Positions 11,101 to 22,325 of a stretch of 64,000 nt of DNA are shown piece by piece. How positions within the stretch are numbered: position 1 is the first letter of the stretch; each line of letters opens with the position of its first letter. Under the pieces are notes generated by a model that saw only the letters and a list, made by a program, of their open reading frames with translations, made no database searches and was not told the DNA's origin. The DNA is from Acanthopleura granulata (taxonomy: Eukaryota > Mollusca > Polyplacophora > Chitonida > Chitonidae). The position numbers and the translations under genes are program-made. The stretch is from contig JABBOT010000031.1 of NCBI GenBank assembly GCA_016165875.1, forward strand, positions 2,167,036 to 2,231,035, given 5' to 3'.

Positions 11101-14100
11101 CTGCAGTAGTTTAGTGCACTCGCACCTTTTGGTGAATATCCTATAGTGGCTTCACTTGTACAGCTGAGGGTTCTGTGCCTCACTAGCATTTTTTGGATAA
11201 TCGATTTCTTCATGCGGATTTTCGTCAGTGTGATTAGTTCTGGCAAGACAGGTGTTCAAACAGCTTTAACACAAACGCGTAATTCAGGGCTAGACAGGTG
11301 TATCAATATGTCGACTTTTAAGTTCTGACTGTGGCTTTATGGATGAAGCGGTATAAGAGCTTGTGGCAAAGTTGACACATGGGAAAACTCCCTTGCAACT
11401 GACAAACTGAATTATATAAGAAAACGCCGATTCTCGGGTTGTCTGACTGATTAAATTATTTTCAAAAATAAATCACACGAATAACCGCTTTATATCAGTT
11501 TAAAAGTTTTAAGCTAACAACGTTTAGGATTAAATGATTATAAAATGATTTAGATTTGATTCCCCGTTCAGATTTTTAAGTTGTTTTAGAAACGTTTCTT
11601 CCTTTTGCGTTTCATGTTGGATGATGTGATCTTCATACTGAGAACCACACTTTTTCGTAGTATAAATAGGCCCTTCCCACATTGTTGATATTACGTTCAG
11701 TCACAATCATTTATTCATTCATTTACACTTCTTTCTTTATAATAAAATTGATGAAATTGGTTTGCTGCATATGATAACGTGACTTCGTAGAAACTGCCCC
11801 AAAGTGTAATGTCAATCCACCTGTCCTTTCAGGCAGGGCATGTTGAGGGAATCCATTCGTACGTGACGTGGCCCCCGAATTCCCATTTAAACGAATACTG
11901 GACCATTATGAACAGAGTCCGCATAGGCTTCCGAGCGGAGTGCAGGACAAAAGTGCGCAACAAGTACGCCAGGCTAAACACGGACGGCGCCGACGCGTAC
12001 GTCATTGGCGTTCTGCACGCCCACAAAGAACAGACGTCCCCCAGCGGCTGTGACGAGAACGGGGTCCATCGCGAGCACACGCTGAGGACAGAGGCCATTC
12101 TATACGCAGTGGACCGGATCAACGAGCGTAAGGACATCATTCCCAACATCACCTTGGGTGCTATCATCATCGATTCGTGTTACATCACCGATAAAATAGT
12201 CCAGCAGATCGTGGACATTGTCAACGGGCACGTCAAGGTCAAAAACCATTTCGGACTACTTTCTGTGCCAGTGGGCATGATAGGCACGAGTTCCAGCAGT
12301 CGAACTACCGCCGTAGCTCCGACCATTCAGTCTTACAACATCCCCATCGTCAGTTTCTCGGCGTCGAGTCCGGTGCTCAGCGACAAGTACGTCTATCCTC
12401 TCTTCTTCAGGCCTATCGCCTCAGACGTGAAGCAGGCGCAAGCCATGGTTGATCTCCTGAAAAACTATGGGTGGACCTACTTTGGTTGTGTATTCTCCAG
12501 CACCAGCTACGGAACCCACGGCATTCGAGAACTGATCCAGCAGGCGCGCTACAAAGGAATGCGCGTCGCTTACCAAGTTCAGCTGGATGACACCATCACC
12601 AACGACGAGAAAGGACTTGATTATGTCTTCAGACATTTCATAATGAGCCGGATGGAACGAGTGAGGGTGGTTGTGGCATTCCTGGAGACGCGGCACGCCG
12701 AGGCGATCTTCCTCACGGCCGAGCGTCACAACGTCACCGGCCTGGTCTGGGTTGGCAGCGACTCTTTCACCGACAGCGACACGGCCGCAAAGTCGCGCTT
12801 CGCTCTGGGATCCATCGGGGTCGTCTTCCACACGGGTATTCTCGAGGACTTCGGACGCTACATCGACTCCATCAACGCCCGAAACTACACCAGAAACCCA
12901 TTCTACCTGGACTTGGTGGAATCCACGCTGGAATGTCACCTTAGAGAAGAGCACAGGCTCAGGTTCCCAGAACCTTGTCCTGATGATGCCCGCCTTGTCT
13001 ACCGTGACATCTCCACCGGGGGCGAGTCTTCTCCGACTATCGACTGCGTCCTCTCGCTAGCATACGGGCTCGATTTTCTCATCCGGCGCCACTGTCCCGA
13101 ATCTGCGGGCAAACTCTGCACGGATGCCAAGAGTAACATCGGCGCAATTCCCTCTATGATGACGGAGGTGATCTTTAACGGGTCTAGTGGACAAATGATC
13201 ATGTTCGACAGCAAAGGCGACGGGGTTGGTCGCTACGACTTCATCAATCTCCAACCGCCCACCAAGGGGAATGAAAATGAGTACGTCAAGGTACGCAAAT
13301 CCTTTATAATTCGATCTACTGGAGTTTTGTTTTAAGCTGGCTCGATATTTCACTGATACAGTGGCTTTCAGAATGAGTGCGAAACTCTGACAGGAACAAT
13401 TCAAGCTGGATAAAAGGAGCCAAAAAGGGAAGATTGTGTATCCACAAATGTTTTAAGCTCTGATGAAAAGAGCTTTGGATCCCATTTGGATCGCATAAGA
13501 ATAATATACAACTTTCATTATGTGCAAAAAGCTGAGAACCATGATGGACACATCATTCATTATGTACATGGTTTCTCCAGCCGATATGGTTCCTCTTGTA
13601 AGCATTGTTCTTCTTATGCCCATTATTTCTGTCTTTGTATTAATAAAATCATTTTGTTGGTGTTCTTTTTCGGATTTGGCTACAAACCAACTTGATACTA
13701 GATATTACCACTATATATTCATGATTTAGATGCGTCATGTTAATTCTCATTTACTTATTAAAATATTAAATATCACCACATTTCCTCGTAGTTCGCCGCG
13801 TGGGACATAGGTCGCCTACAGCTCACCTCTTCCCCTATGGTCATGAGTATCGAGGGTCAAATGGTTCCTGTCGGCGACATCAAAGCGTTCTGTGATGACA
13901 ACACCTGCTCGTCCACCTCTGCCAACTTGGTGGGCATGGAGTACGCCTACAAACGCGGCAAGCTCATTATTCACGTTTTCCTGCCTGTGCATTTCTATGA
14001 CACGTCAATCGGAGCTTGTTCCTCCAAGATTGACCATTCCGGATTCGAAGCGGTCGTGGCGGCCCTCTGGGCTGTGGACAGGATCAACGAGAACGGTTTA

Positions 14101-17100
14101 CTGCCAGAGGCCAAGTTAGGAATAGCGGTCTACGACACCTGCTCTAATTCCGACAGAGCCCGCCAGTTGGCGCAGGAAGTCGTCAAATCTACCTTCGTTG
14201 TTCCCAGGCCACCTGATATCCCACAGAAGGACACGCTGATTGGTCTAATCGGCAGCACAAATGACGACGAAACGCTGGCCATAGAAGGACAAAGGCTCAC
14301 CGATTATTCGGACAAGAAGGTCCCACTGGTAACGATATATACAGACAGTGCGATTTGTAGTAAGGACTAGTCATGTTAACTTGGAACGTTTTCCCATGCA
14401 TGATCCAGTTTCCATTAGAATCATGCAATAAAATATCAAATGATGAAACAATGAATTACGTTTATCCACTGAACAGCTAGGCATAATAGATATATGACAC
14501 AATTGGGCATAAGGGATACGTAAAGTAACACACCTAGATATAATAAATATGCAAAGTAACAGAGACTGTTATAAGGGATAAGAAAAATAAGACCGTTTGA
14601 CAAATTTTGTAAGCAAGATGAAAGAGCTTGGTACAATAGATAAGCAAAGTTACACATGTTGACATCATTGGATTGAAAAGTAAAACACCTTGACATAATA
14701 GGCAAACTAACGACAATATTCACGAGGCCCCACGTTTTCTTAAATCCTACTGCAGTACACCACGACTGTCCCTTTCCAGAAATTGATTTCATACGGAGTT
14801 ACATTGCTTATCCCTTACATCATCAGATATGGTGGTGCGTTCAAGACTGGTGCTAATGTCACGTCTTGTGAACAAGGCTTAACATGTTCAAAACTGAAGA
14901 CGCAAAATATCACACAAACAAAAAACGTGCTGTCTTAATTACCTTAAACCTATTTGAAGTAAACTGACGAGATCGCATTACACCCATTACTTGTGACCAT
15001 TTGCCAACATGCATCACACTGTCCATGTTACAGTCTTTTAAACTATGCCCAAACGATATATTTGTTCTCATCACTGTTACTCTTGCTTTTCTTCAGATAT
15101 CCATGACTTCCTCCATACTTCCGAAGGACTTGGCCTCTGACGACACATTCTTCAGGACCGTTCCTCCGACTGATGCAGAGATACGGCTCATCATCACCCT
15201 CCTGAAGCGACTGGGCTGGGACTACATACACCTCGTCTACTCAGCCTCGCTCTCCAAGAACGCCACGGCGAAGCGCTTCGTGGCCGACGCCTCTAGCCAG
15301 GACGTGTGCGTCGCCACGAAGGTGCCGCTCCACAGCTACTGGCAGGGTCTGGAAGGCTACGTCGACGCCGTGTACCACATGCTGAACGTCACTGGTGCCA
15401 CAGGCGTCGTGCTCATGACGAACGAGTTCGACACCGAGCAGCTTCTGACGGCCGCCAAGGAGGTGCGGGCACACGGCAAGCTGTTCTGGATCGCGACGGA
15501 GGCCTGGCGACAGAACGATTGGATATCCGATTTGTACGACATTGCTCTAGGTGGGTACGAGGAATCGAACCTGCAACATGGGCAGGTCTATTCGAGCGGG
15601 GCTGTGTGTATGAAATACGCCTTAACTAAGCATGAAAATAAAATATCAAGGTCCGAGATGGGAACCACTTTATAACTTGTTCTTAGGTGATGAACACTCT
15701 GTATATTACTGGGTGTAGTTTCATCACGTCCAGGTTTGGTTAAAGATATGAATAACCTGGAACAGCTGTTTTATGATTGACGGGTTTGCCGGAACTGTAA
15801 ATCTCGTGTCTGAATTACGCACGACACTCTCCAGTGATCAAAGAAATAACAAATTTAAGGCAAAAGCAAGCACTATATATGTATATTATGCATTACGATA
15901 AACATTTAATGTAAACATAAACGCTTCTACTGATCAAATACAGCTCATGCTGGCTTCCTCTCCTACCATTCGTGAGAAGGTCTGCCAGGAACCTGCAGTT
16001 GGTCTTGGGGTTTCCCCCGGGCGCTGTTCGTTTTTCTCCCACCATGATGCTAGCCGCCGCCATATAATTGAAATATTCTTGAGTACGGCGTATAACACCA
16101 ATAATATCAAATCAAACCAATTGGCAGAATGCACGGCTTCCTATAAGACGACTAAGACAGCTAAGGTTTATCATATTTCTATCATTTTTTTCAAACAGGG
16201 GCTTTAACAATTGCCCCGAACCAGACGATCAACACCAATTTCGGACAGTACTTCACCTCCCTGTCCATTGTCAACGGCAGCGAGATTGCCTGGTTCCAAG
16301 ACTACTGGCAGTCTTACTTCAACTGTAACCTGGCCCGCGGTGAGCTCTTTGAGAAAACATGCACGGCCAACTTGAGACTGAATTCCTCGGGGGAGTACGA
16401 TCAATCCTGGGAAACCCCGGCCATCATAAACGCTGTCTACTCCTACGTCCATGCCGTCAGGTCCATATCCCACAGGTGTCGTACCAACCAAACCCAATGT
16501 AACGGAACGCTGACCGATTACCTGGATCACATGATGATCACGGAGGAGCTTCCGCACGTGAATTTCGCGCCACCTGGCGGGGTGAATTTTTATTTTCGAG
16601 ACAGAAGCGGACAGGGATCATTCGAGGTGTTCAACATACAGCCCTATAGAGGACGTTACAGATTTATACAGGTAAGGCTTAAGCTTTTTTCTAGAAGCTA
16701 GACAAATACATGCGCGACATTCTTATAGATTATCAGATTTTACTGTCAAAAATGTGACCTTTGCGGACATTAATTCACTGTTTTCATACATTTGACTTAT
16801 TTCCTTAAGAATCCTCGCGTTAAATGTTGCAGCAACCTGTATATATTGTTATTACCATGCATCTATTCTTCTTAAGAAAGACGGCTACATGTATACCAAG
16901 ATTATTTAAATATAGTTTTAGGAGGGAGTCTTTTCAGCATGATAGGCTCGGTTAAGTAATCTCAACCTTATATATACCTGATATATATGTGCTACTTTTA
17001 GTAATCTCATTCTTTAGATTCATCCTTCATTTTCATGCACCCAGCCTGAATGACTTAAAAGAGAAACCCGCGGAGTATCCTCAAATCTCGCCAAGAATCT

Positions 17101-20100
17101 GACAAACCTTCGGATATATAGTCTTAACCGGCCCAACAGGGACTGGATTCGAACTCTTGAAACTACTGCACTGTGCATTTTCATTGTATGCTGCAAAGTG
17201 ATAATCAGGAGCCTCGTTTTTTTGACGTGCATATCATTAAAGACAAACTTCAATCAACGTGTTCCGATAGTGATAGCACCGAAAAACTATTCGCCAGGCT
17301 TGTCCACTTGACAACTTCGGGTTCTTCTGTTTCAGGTTGGACAGTACAACAACGGCGAGCTACAGCTGAGCATGCACCACACAGGCATGTACCGGGATGG
17401 ACGACGTCTCATCCCGCTGTCCAAATGTCCCGGTCAGTGTAAGGTGTGTCTCACAGACATGTTCCTGGCGGAGTACAACGCCTTGGTGGAATCCCTCCGC
17501 GCTGCTGGACCGCCGCTGTACCACCATCTCAACAGAGCCATCGGCATTGTCATGATCTCTCTGTTGTGCCTTGGCATCGGATTCACGGCGCTGCTGATCT
17601 TCTACCTGGTCAAACTGACGTCGTCGCGTAGAGTGTACCTGGAACTGTCAACGGACGCGACCGTCACTTTGATTGTCGGCGTTCTCTTGCTCTACCTGTC
17701 CAACATCACTTTTCTCTTCAGCGCCACAAACGGCACGTGCGGTGTCAGGAGAGTCTGTCTCGGTAAGGATATCGACAAGTAGGTATAAAATGTTGCCTGC
17801 AACGGCTAACATGCAACATGTATCATATGGGCTAACATGTAACATTTGCTTTGTGGCCAGGGCCCAGGAAATTAATTTCCAGTCGTTAAATGTGGCCTTC
17901 ATCTGCCAAACGAACCAGACTGACGAATCCGTCCAGTTATACTCCATTGACGGTTTACACTCTTATCCTTTCAGGTGAGAGGGGCGCTTTCCACTAGACG
18001 CGACAACCACAACCACAATTGCGCGTAAAATTGAATATGGTTAAATACTATATATTTGCCTTGTGCTGCCTCACTAAAATACCTGGCTGAAGAAACCAAA
18101 AATGCCAACTCAACCAGTCAGACCAAAACGGCAAAACGCATTTGTAAAATTATAGAAAATACGGTGATCATTTGAGACTCGCACAAAGTTTTATGTCAAG
18201 TCACAAAAATACTGTTTTAATTACTCATTTTAGTACTTTTCTTACTGGATGTACATTATACTTAAATTTGAAAATTTAGTCAGTACTTTACTTTAGTGAC
18301 GTAGTTTGATGTAACCGAGATAACTCACTTTTGATTTTACGGGAAACCATCCTAGAACGTAACAATGAAATACCTGTCAAAAGCGTGTTTGTTTTGACAA
18401 TTTATTGTGAAGAAAAGAAATCTGAAAGTGCGGAAAAAATCCTGTATCAATCATGATAATGCAATGTCAGTAATGTCACTCACCACAACCCCACTTCCGC
18501 AGGTATCGCCTACTGCCTGTGTTTCTCCGCACAGCTCCTGGACGTGGCGCGCCTAGCCCTTCTCTTGCAACTGAAGCCGGACGCCCCTGCCCATGACGTC
18601 CTCAAAGCCAAAAGGGTCCACATCTACTTGCCCGTCCTGCTGGCCGGGCAGATCGTCCCCACCATCTTCTGGTTACTCCTGGAACCGTCTGGAGCTCTCC
18701 TCGACGTGCCAGCGCCGCAAGATGTCGCTTCGCTGAAGGAAGTCTTGCCGACGTGGAGATGCAAAATTGACAGGTGTGAGAAGCCTAAACTAATATATAC
18801 CAGAGCCTGTGAAGTAATGAGCTTCGTCACTTCAATAGTTTGCCCCCGAACTTCCAGATGTCGCTTGTGTTTAACATAGAAAGGCACCGATTAGCGCCAT
18901 CTGGTAGGTGAAGGAGCAAACAGGCGAAGTGACACTGCTCATCACTTTATAGGCTCTATGGATACTGGCCCTAGTTGTGACATTCCAGTCTGCTGCTGTA
19001 AGTGTATGTCGCATGTAGCTCATGGCGCTAGACACAAACACTTTCGTGCCATTTGTCACACAGCATACTGTCGTCGCCGCTGCTGTAGTTTTACTCTCAA
19101 TGCTACAGTCCTTTTGAAATGCGCAATCTGTGCCACAAAGTGCTTTTCGAGTTCTGGGGAAACTTTCCAGTCTAAATGAATTATCCCCAGAACGATGCTG
19201 TATTTTCGCCGTGCCAGTGGCAACTGTGTATGTCATATTTGTAGTTTACCGATGGTACGGCAATGTATAAACATGTTGAATGGGGACAGTCCGCACTTCC
19301 GCTGGAAAAGTAACTCCCCTGACCCGCACAGCGGTATATCAATGATGTTATTCTTGATTTCCTCCTGGTCAGAACCATGCACAAAGAAAGAAAACAGAAA
19401 TATCAATTTCTCCGCTCTGTGTATTATGCATGCACCCAGTAAGCTGCCCATTCCTGAGTATGAATTGCTGCCATTTTCGGCTCATCATGGATATAGACAG
19501 TTCAAAAATGCGGCTCTCTCGCTGTATACTGTAATTTGTGGGAGCCTAAAGTCTGATATCGCCGGCATGGCGTTTCATTGAGGCAGCACTGTTAATAAGA
19601 CATTACAGTCCAACACTGAGTGTTTCTCATAAAAATCTCAGGTCAATCGTTGCTTATGACTTTAGTTGCTGAGTAGAAGCCAAAAATGTTTCGTGAAACC
19701 CGGCTGAAGTATTACCTCTTCCATGTTGTTGTTGCAGGTACGAACTTGTGCTCAGCCTGGTCTATGACGCTGTTCTCTTACTTCACACCATGATCTTAGC
19801 GTTCATGACTCGTCACGTGACCTCAGGCTACGGCGTACGTCCAGCGCGTTCCGTCCTCATGTCAACTGTCGTCAGCGCCATAATCTGGATTGCTTGGATA
19901 CCGCTGTATCTTCACCTAGAGGACAACGACGCATACCTTGCTCTAGTAAGCGTCGGCATATCATTGGACGCCACTTTTATGTTGGGAATAACGTTCATGC
20001 CTAAAGTAGTCACACTGATGGACCAATCGGCGGATAATCCGCTCAGAGACGTACCGTGGAACCCGCAGCCGATATACTCCTACCGGAAATTCACGAACGC

Positions 20101-20836
20101 AAGGCGAGGAAGTACGGAGATAAATGAACGGTTGAACTCAGGAGACGAAGGATGGGAACAGTCCAGCCGCCAAAATCATACCGTTTCAGCTGACCGCTCG
20201 AGTAATGTGACCAGTGTCATAAGGGTTAAAGGTCGCGGAGTGAGCTGGCAGGAGAGAAGAGGAGGGTCCTTTCGCAGAATTTTACCGCCCAGTCCAGGTT
20301 ACTATTTGGATATTATCGTGTTTGCCCTTTGAATAATTAAGATTTCCCTCACTCCAGCGTTTGTTCATGAAAATTACGCTTGCTAAATCATCAATAACAA
20401 ATAGGAACAGAACAATGAGGACAGTACAAAAATGATGTCATCTTTGCAACAGAAACAAGCATTAAGCAAAGCAAATCAATACATGTAGCTGTTCAAAAAT
20501 GCGATCACTTAGTTATGATGAAGATTTATTGTTCTTAGCTTTAGCCTGTGCTGTGGCGATAGTCCGGAAGCGTGTAATTGTTCATTTGTGAACAGTCGTT
20601 TCTTAAGAGTGAATGGTGTTTATTCCACCTCTACTTGAACGAAGTAAATGTTGCCGCGTTGTGACATGTAACATGCCACATGTGACATATAGACCTATGA
20701 AGCATAAATATCCGAGAACTCCCATGTTATTGTTTTCATTTCAGGTAAGTCATCTTTACTCGCAAAACGGGCAAAGTTCATGAAGGAAAGACGCAAGGAG
20801 TCCTCCTTTGAATCCTCCGATGGTACATATTGCTGA
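4845..20836 (+). CDS. Gene A: class C (mGluR-like) GPCR with three tandem Venus-flytrap modules
   Basis: A predicted cell-surface receptor. Exons: 4845-5178, 6113-6236, 8313-8609, 9499-9608, 9720-9890, 10273-10544, 11833-13290, 13792-14328, 15097-15550, 16199-16671, 17336-17762, 18503-18773, 19738-20297, 20745-20836. All introns are GT/AG, and the join closes in frame as 5580 nt, about 1859 aa. Order: signal peptide; VFT1 (1-436); VFT2 (437-922); VFT3 (923-1410); a short hinge with CPGQCKVC (1441-1448) in place of NCD3G; seven membrane helices (from about 1480); a basic, Ser-rich tail. The 7TM keeps class C marks: Cys in extracellular loops 1 and 2, WIAWIP in TM6 and FMPK at the end of TM7. 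G-protein coupling and ligand are inferred from the family, not shown. VFT1 looks shortened at its C-terminal end, so one exon may be missing between 10545 and 11832. If the last intron is not spliced, the frame stops at 20332 (about 1840 aa). Confidence 0.85.
5338..5478 (-). mobile_element. Degenerate SINE fragments in opposite orientation
   Basis: The tail and core of the main SINE in minus orientation (TTTATTTATTT, GGTGTTTTACGCC, then the GAGGAAA and CCATGACCATCCG core) are abutted by a short plus-orientation tail piece (AAGTGAAATATTCTTGAG). The fragment sits in intron 1 of gene A and causes the misleading open frame downstream of exon 1. Confidence 0.6.
5690..5870 (+). mobile_element. Degenerate copy of a second tRNA-derived SINE family
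   Basis: A B-box-like GAGTTCAAATCCGG is followed by TCAGGAGGTT and a GTGGTTT block. The same order occurs in better-preserved copies at about 49434-49640 and 49893-50126. No clear tail or target duplication. Confidence 0.45.
6113..10544 (+). CDS. Gene A exons 2-6: rest of VFT1
   Basis: Exons 6113-6236 (phase 1 to 2), 8313-8609 (2 to 2), 9499-9608 (2 to 1), 9720-9890 (1 to 1) and 10273-10544 (1 to 0). Each splice site fits the frame of the next exon; the clearest is GTAAGG at 8610, which restores EDFV-YLLEA. Exon 6 carries SVFDVYSVTLALQM, matching the mGluR segment usually written as AVYAxAxALH. VFT1 is the most divergent module in gene A. The mGluR Arg, Ser and Thr ligand contacts are not recognisable, and the final strand region (FDxxGDxxGxY) is missing from the model. 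Confidence 0.72.
7833..8043. repeat. Left arm of a long inverted repeat around gene A exon 3
   Basis: This stretch is the reverse complement, with few mismatches and a gap of about 19 bases, of 8640-8869. It begins as a minus-orientation SINE (core GGCGGCCAGCATTATGATGG) and continues into unique-looking sequence (CGCCGTGCAGTATTGTCGAC) found only in the two arms. Gene A exon 3 (8313-8609) lies in the loop between them. Confidence 0.85.
8640..8869. repeat. Right arm of the inverted repeat, starting just after exon 3
   Basis: The reverse complement of 7833-8043. It begins 30 bases after the exon 3 splice donor. It keeps the part of the SINE core (CGACCGTACGTAGGAAGGTC) that the left arm has lost. 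Confidence 0.85.
9922..10083. mobile_element. Short inverted-repeat element (MITE-like), copy 1
   Basis: Terminal inverted repeats of about 38 bp: the left end begins ACCCTCTAAAAAATCGTC and reads inward to GTTATTTGAGGG; the right end is its reverse complement, ending in AGGGT. The interior has repeated GATTAATC blocks. A second copy in the opposite direction is at 48226-48340. It lies in gene A intron 5. No coding capacity. Confidence 0.75.
10602..10855 (-). mobile_element. SINE (main family), minus orientation
   Basis: Tail (ATTTATTTATATGATTGG), core (GGCGGCCAGCATTATGGTGA) and head (CTAGCGCGCTAACC) are all present in minus orientation, in gene A intron 6. Confidence 0.8.
11833..13290 (+). 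CDS. Gene A exon 7: complete VFT2 module in one exon
   Basis: A 486-residue phase 0-0 exon encoding a whole mGluR-like ligand-binding domain. By alignment with mGluR1 it keeps most backbone-binding positions: Arg of TLRTEA (R78), Ser of GTSSSS (S165), Ser for T188 in FSASS, Asp of ASD (D208), Tyr of TSYG (Y236) and Asp of VGSDSF (D318). The K409 position is not conserved. The Cys that links mGluR protomers (C140 region) is absent. The C-terminal GDGVGRYDFINLQ strand is intact. Of all modules in the window this is the strongest candidate for binding an amino acid. Binding itself is inference. Confidence 0.88.
13792..16671 (+). CDS. Gene A exons 8-10: VFT3 module
   Basis: Exons 13792-14328 (0 to 0), 15097-15550 (0 to 1) and 16199-16671 (1 to 0). 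The module opens with the hinge FAAWDIGRLQL and a short CDDNTC pair, then VFPVH-like and AVDRINENGLLPE motifs, the DTCSNSD turn, FFRTVPPTDAE and GWDYIHLVYS. It ends with YRGRYRFIQ just before the 7TM exon. The mGluR Arg contact is Phe here (SGFEAV), and the S165 and Y236 positions are not kept. It is therefore unlikely to bind glutamate in the usual way. The exon 9 frame after 15550 is intron read-through. Confidence 0.85.
15942..16120 (+). mobile_element. 5'-truncated SINE (main family)
   Basis: Core and tail only (CTCATGCTGGCTTCCTCTCC through TTGAGTACGGCGTATAACACC). It lies in gene A intron 9, ending about 80 bases before exon 10. Confidence 0.75.
17336..20297 (+). CDS. Gene A exons 11-13: hinge, 7TM domain and start of tail
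   Basis: Exons 17336-17762 (0 to 1), 18503-18773 (1 to 2) and 19738-20297 (2 to 1). The hinge VGQYNNGELQL and CPGQCKVC lead into TM1 (GIVMISLLCLGIGF), TM2, and TM3 after the conserved Cys of GTCGVRRVC. TM4 (LPVLLAGQIVPTIFW), TM5 after the loop-2 Cys of WRCKIDR, TM6 (SAIIWIAWIPLY) and TM7 ending in TFMPKVV follow. WIAWIP and FMPK match class C receptors closely. The NCD3G block of nine Cys is missing. Unlike gene B, this 7TM is cut by two introns. Confidence 0.88.
18802..18957. mobile_element. Foldback (hairpin) element in gene A intron 12
   Basis: Two imperfect inverted arms of about 65-70 bp (CAGAGCCTGTGAAGTAATGA and, inverted at the right end, CATCACTTTATAGGCTCT) are separated by a short loop. 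No coding capacity; looks like a small non-autonomous element. Confidence 0.6.
20745..20836 (+). CDS. Gene A exon 14: C-terminal tail
   Basis: Joins the donor PSPG|GTTACT at 20297 in phase 1 and reads GKSSLLAKRAKFMKERRKE, then a Ser-rich end, stopping at TGA 20834-20836. The frame fit and basic, charged composition support it. The alternative is that exon 13 runs on to the stop at 20332. The last codons and the stop are the first unit of a minisatellite that continues downstream. Confidence 0.6.
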
Positions 20837-21240
20837 TTCAATGGTCGGATGGTATATATTACTATTTCAGTTCCCCCATGGTATATATTGCCGATTCAGT
20901 CATTGGATGGTATATATTGTTCATTCAGTCATTTGACGCCTTATTTTGCTGAATCAGACATCGGATGGAATATATTTCTGATTCAATCATTGGGTAGTAT
21001 ATGACTCAGTCATCGGATATATTGCTCATTAAGCCGTCGGTGATTAAGTGGATGATACAAGCTAATGATTCAGTCATCGGAAGGTGCATCTGTTGACTCA
21101 GTCACCAGATCGCATGTAAGGTTAATGTAATCACGAGATCTTACAGAAGACCTGATATATGGCTGACTGACTCATTATGTGGTATACATTGCTGACCAAG
21201 CTGATGGTACAGAAGGCAGATTCAGTCATCGGGTGGTATA
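20818..21240. repeat. Degenerate minisatellite, unit about 30 bp
   Basis: Units of the form GGATGGTATATATTGCTGATT followed by CAGTCATC, repeated about a dozen times with drift. The first unit overlaps the stop codon of gene A exon 14. Confidence 0.75.
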
Positions 21241-22325
21241 TATATTGCTGGCGCGAATTTTAATCGAGCCTGCTGACGGTTGATACATGACTGAACTGCA
21301 GTGGTGTTGGGTATTGCTGATGCCGTTATTGGAATTTTATATACTGGTGATATTCGTATCTAATGCATGTTGTCGGTGAAACTTGGAAACTCTGTGCCGT
21401 TAAATGATATTTATTGCTTTGAAACAACGCTTTCATTGAAATGAAGTTTAAATTAATTGACCCAAACGGAGTAATTCCGTCAGGCTGAAAACAGTACCTT
21501 AACTTCCTTTGTGCTGATTTGCCGAAATATTTTCAGGAACATAAAAACAACAAGAGCTTATCATTATTTTTATCTAATAAATATTTATACATCACAAAGG
21601 TTGAAATTTACAAGTTACACAGTTGATATTATACATGTCACATATAGACAAACATAAAATAAAGCACTTAGGTGTCAGTTATGTTAAGCAAGCGTCATTT
21701 TGAAACAAGATATGCAATAACGACGATATAGGACGATCTTAATATAGTTTAAACCCGAGATTAAAACTTCATTCGTAAAACTGAATTGGAAGAAGATTAC
21801 GCGTCTATAACCCCACTATAGACAACAATTATGTCCTAAACTTAGGGTACATTGTATGATTTTGCAATTTGTAGGTATGAATTGACGTACATATGTATAT
21901 GTAGATTAGCCCAACACTTTTTAGAGGTGGTTAGTGTCTGTGAACGACAGCCGTGTCACTGAAATATATACCCCATACCTCAATCCTCCGCCTCCCCTCT
22001 CCAAGCAAGAGGCGGACGCAGACAACTGAGCACGGGTAAATTAAACCAATTGCTTGCACTACAAATCACTGTTTTGTATAAAGATGAGTTGAAATATAGC
22101 GCCTTGAGTTATAATTTGAGCACAACAGTATCTTGGAAAATAAAAAAAAAAAAATTATAATTGAAAATGTAAGAGGTTGAAATTATTTCATGCCCACAAA
22201 ATGGTACAAGTTGAGGATAAAGTTCGGACCCGAAGCCTGGCTATACCTGGCGCCTGTCAACATTCTTGTTAATATATGTAAGATTTCAGTCCCTAATAAG
22301 CGGCGTAGATCAAAGAGTTCTGAAG
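20837..22325. other. Convergent intergenic region between genes A and B
   Basis: About 1.5 kb between the two stop codons, holding the 3' UTRs of both genes. Apart from the minisatellite I see one AATAAA on the + strand at 21658-21663, a candidate polyadenylation signal for gene A. I did not find a clear signal for gene B. Confidence 0.6.
21658..21663 (+). terminator. Candidate polyadenylation signal of gene A
   Basis: AATAAA about 820 bases after the predicted stop codon. Usage is not shown by sequence alone. Confidence 0.3.

Noticed and set aside
12421..13060. Long frames overlapping gene A exon 7 in other frames and on the opposite strand
   Set aside because: They are shadows of a long GC-rich coding exon whose own frame gives a full VFT domain.
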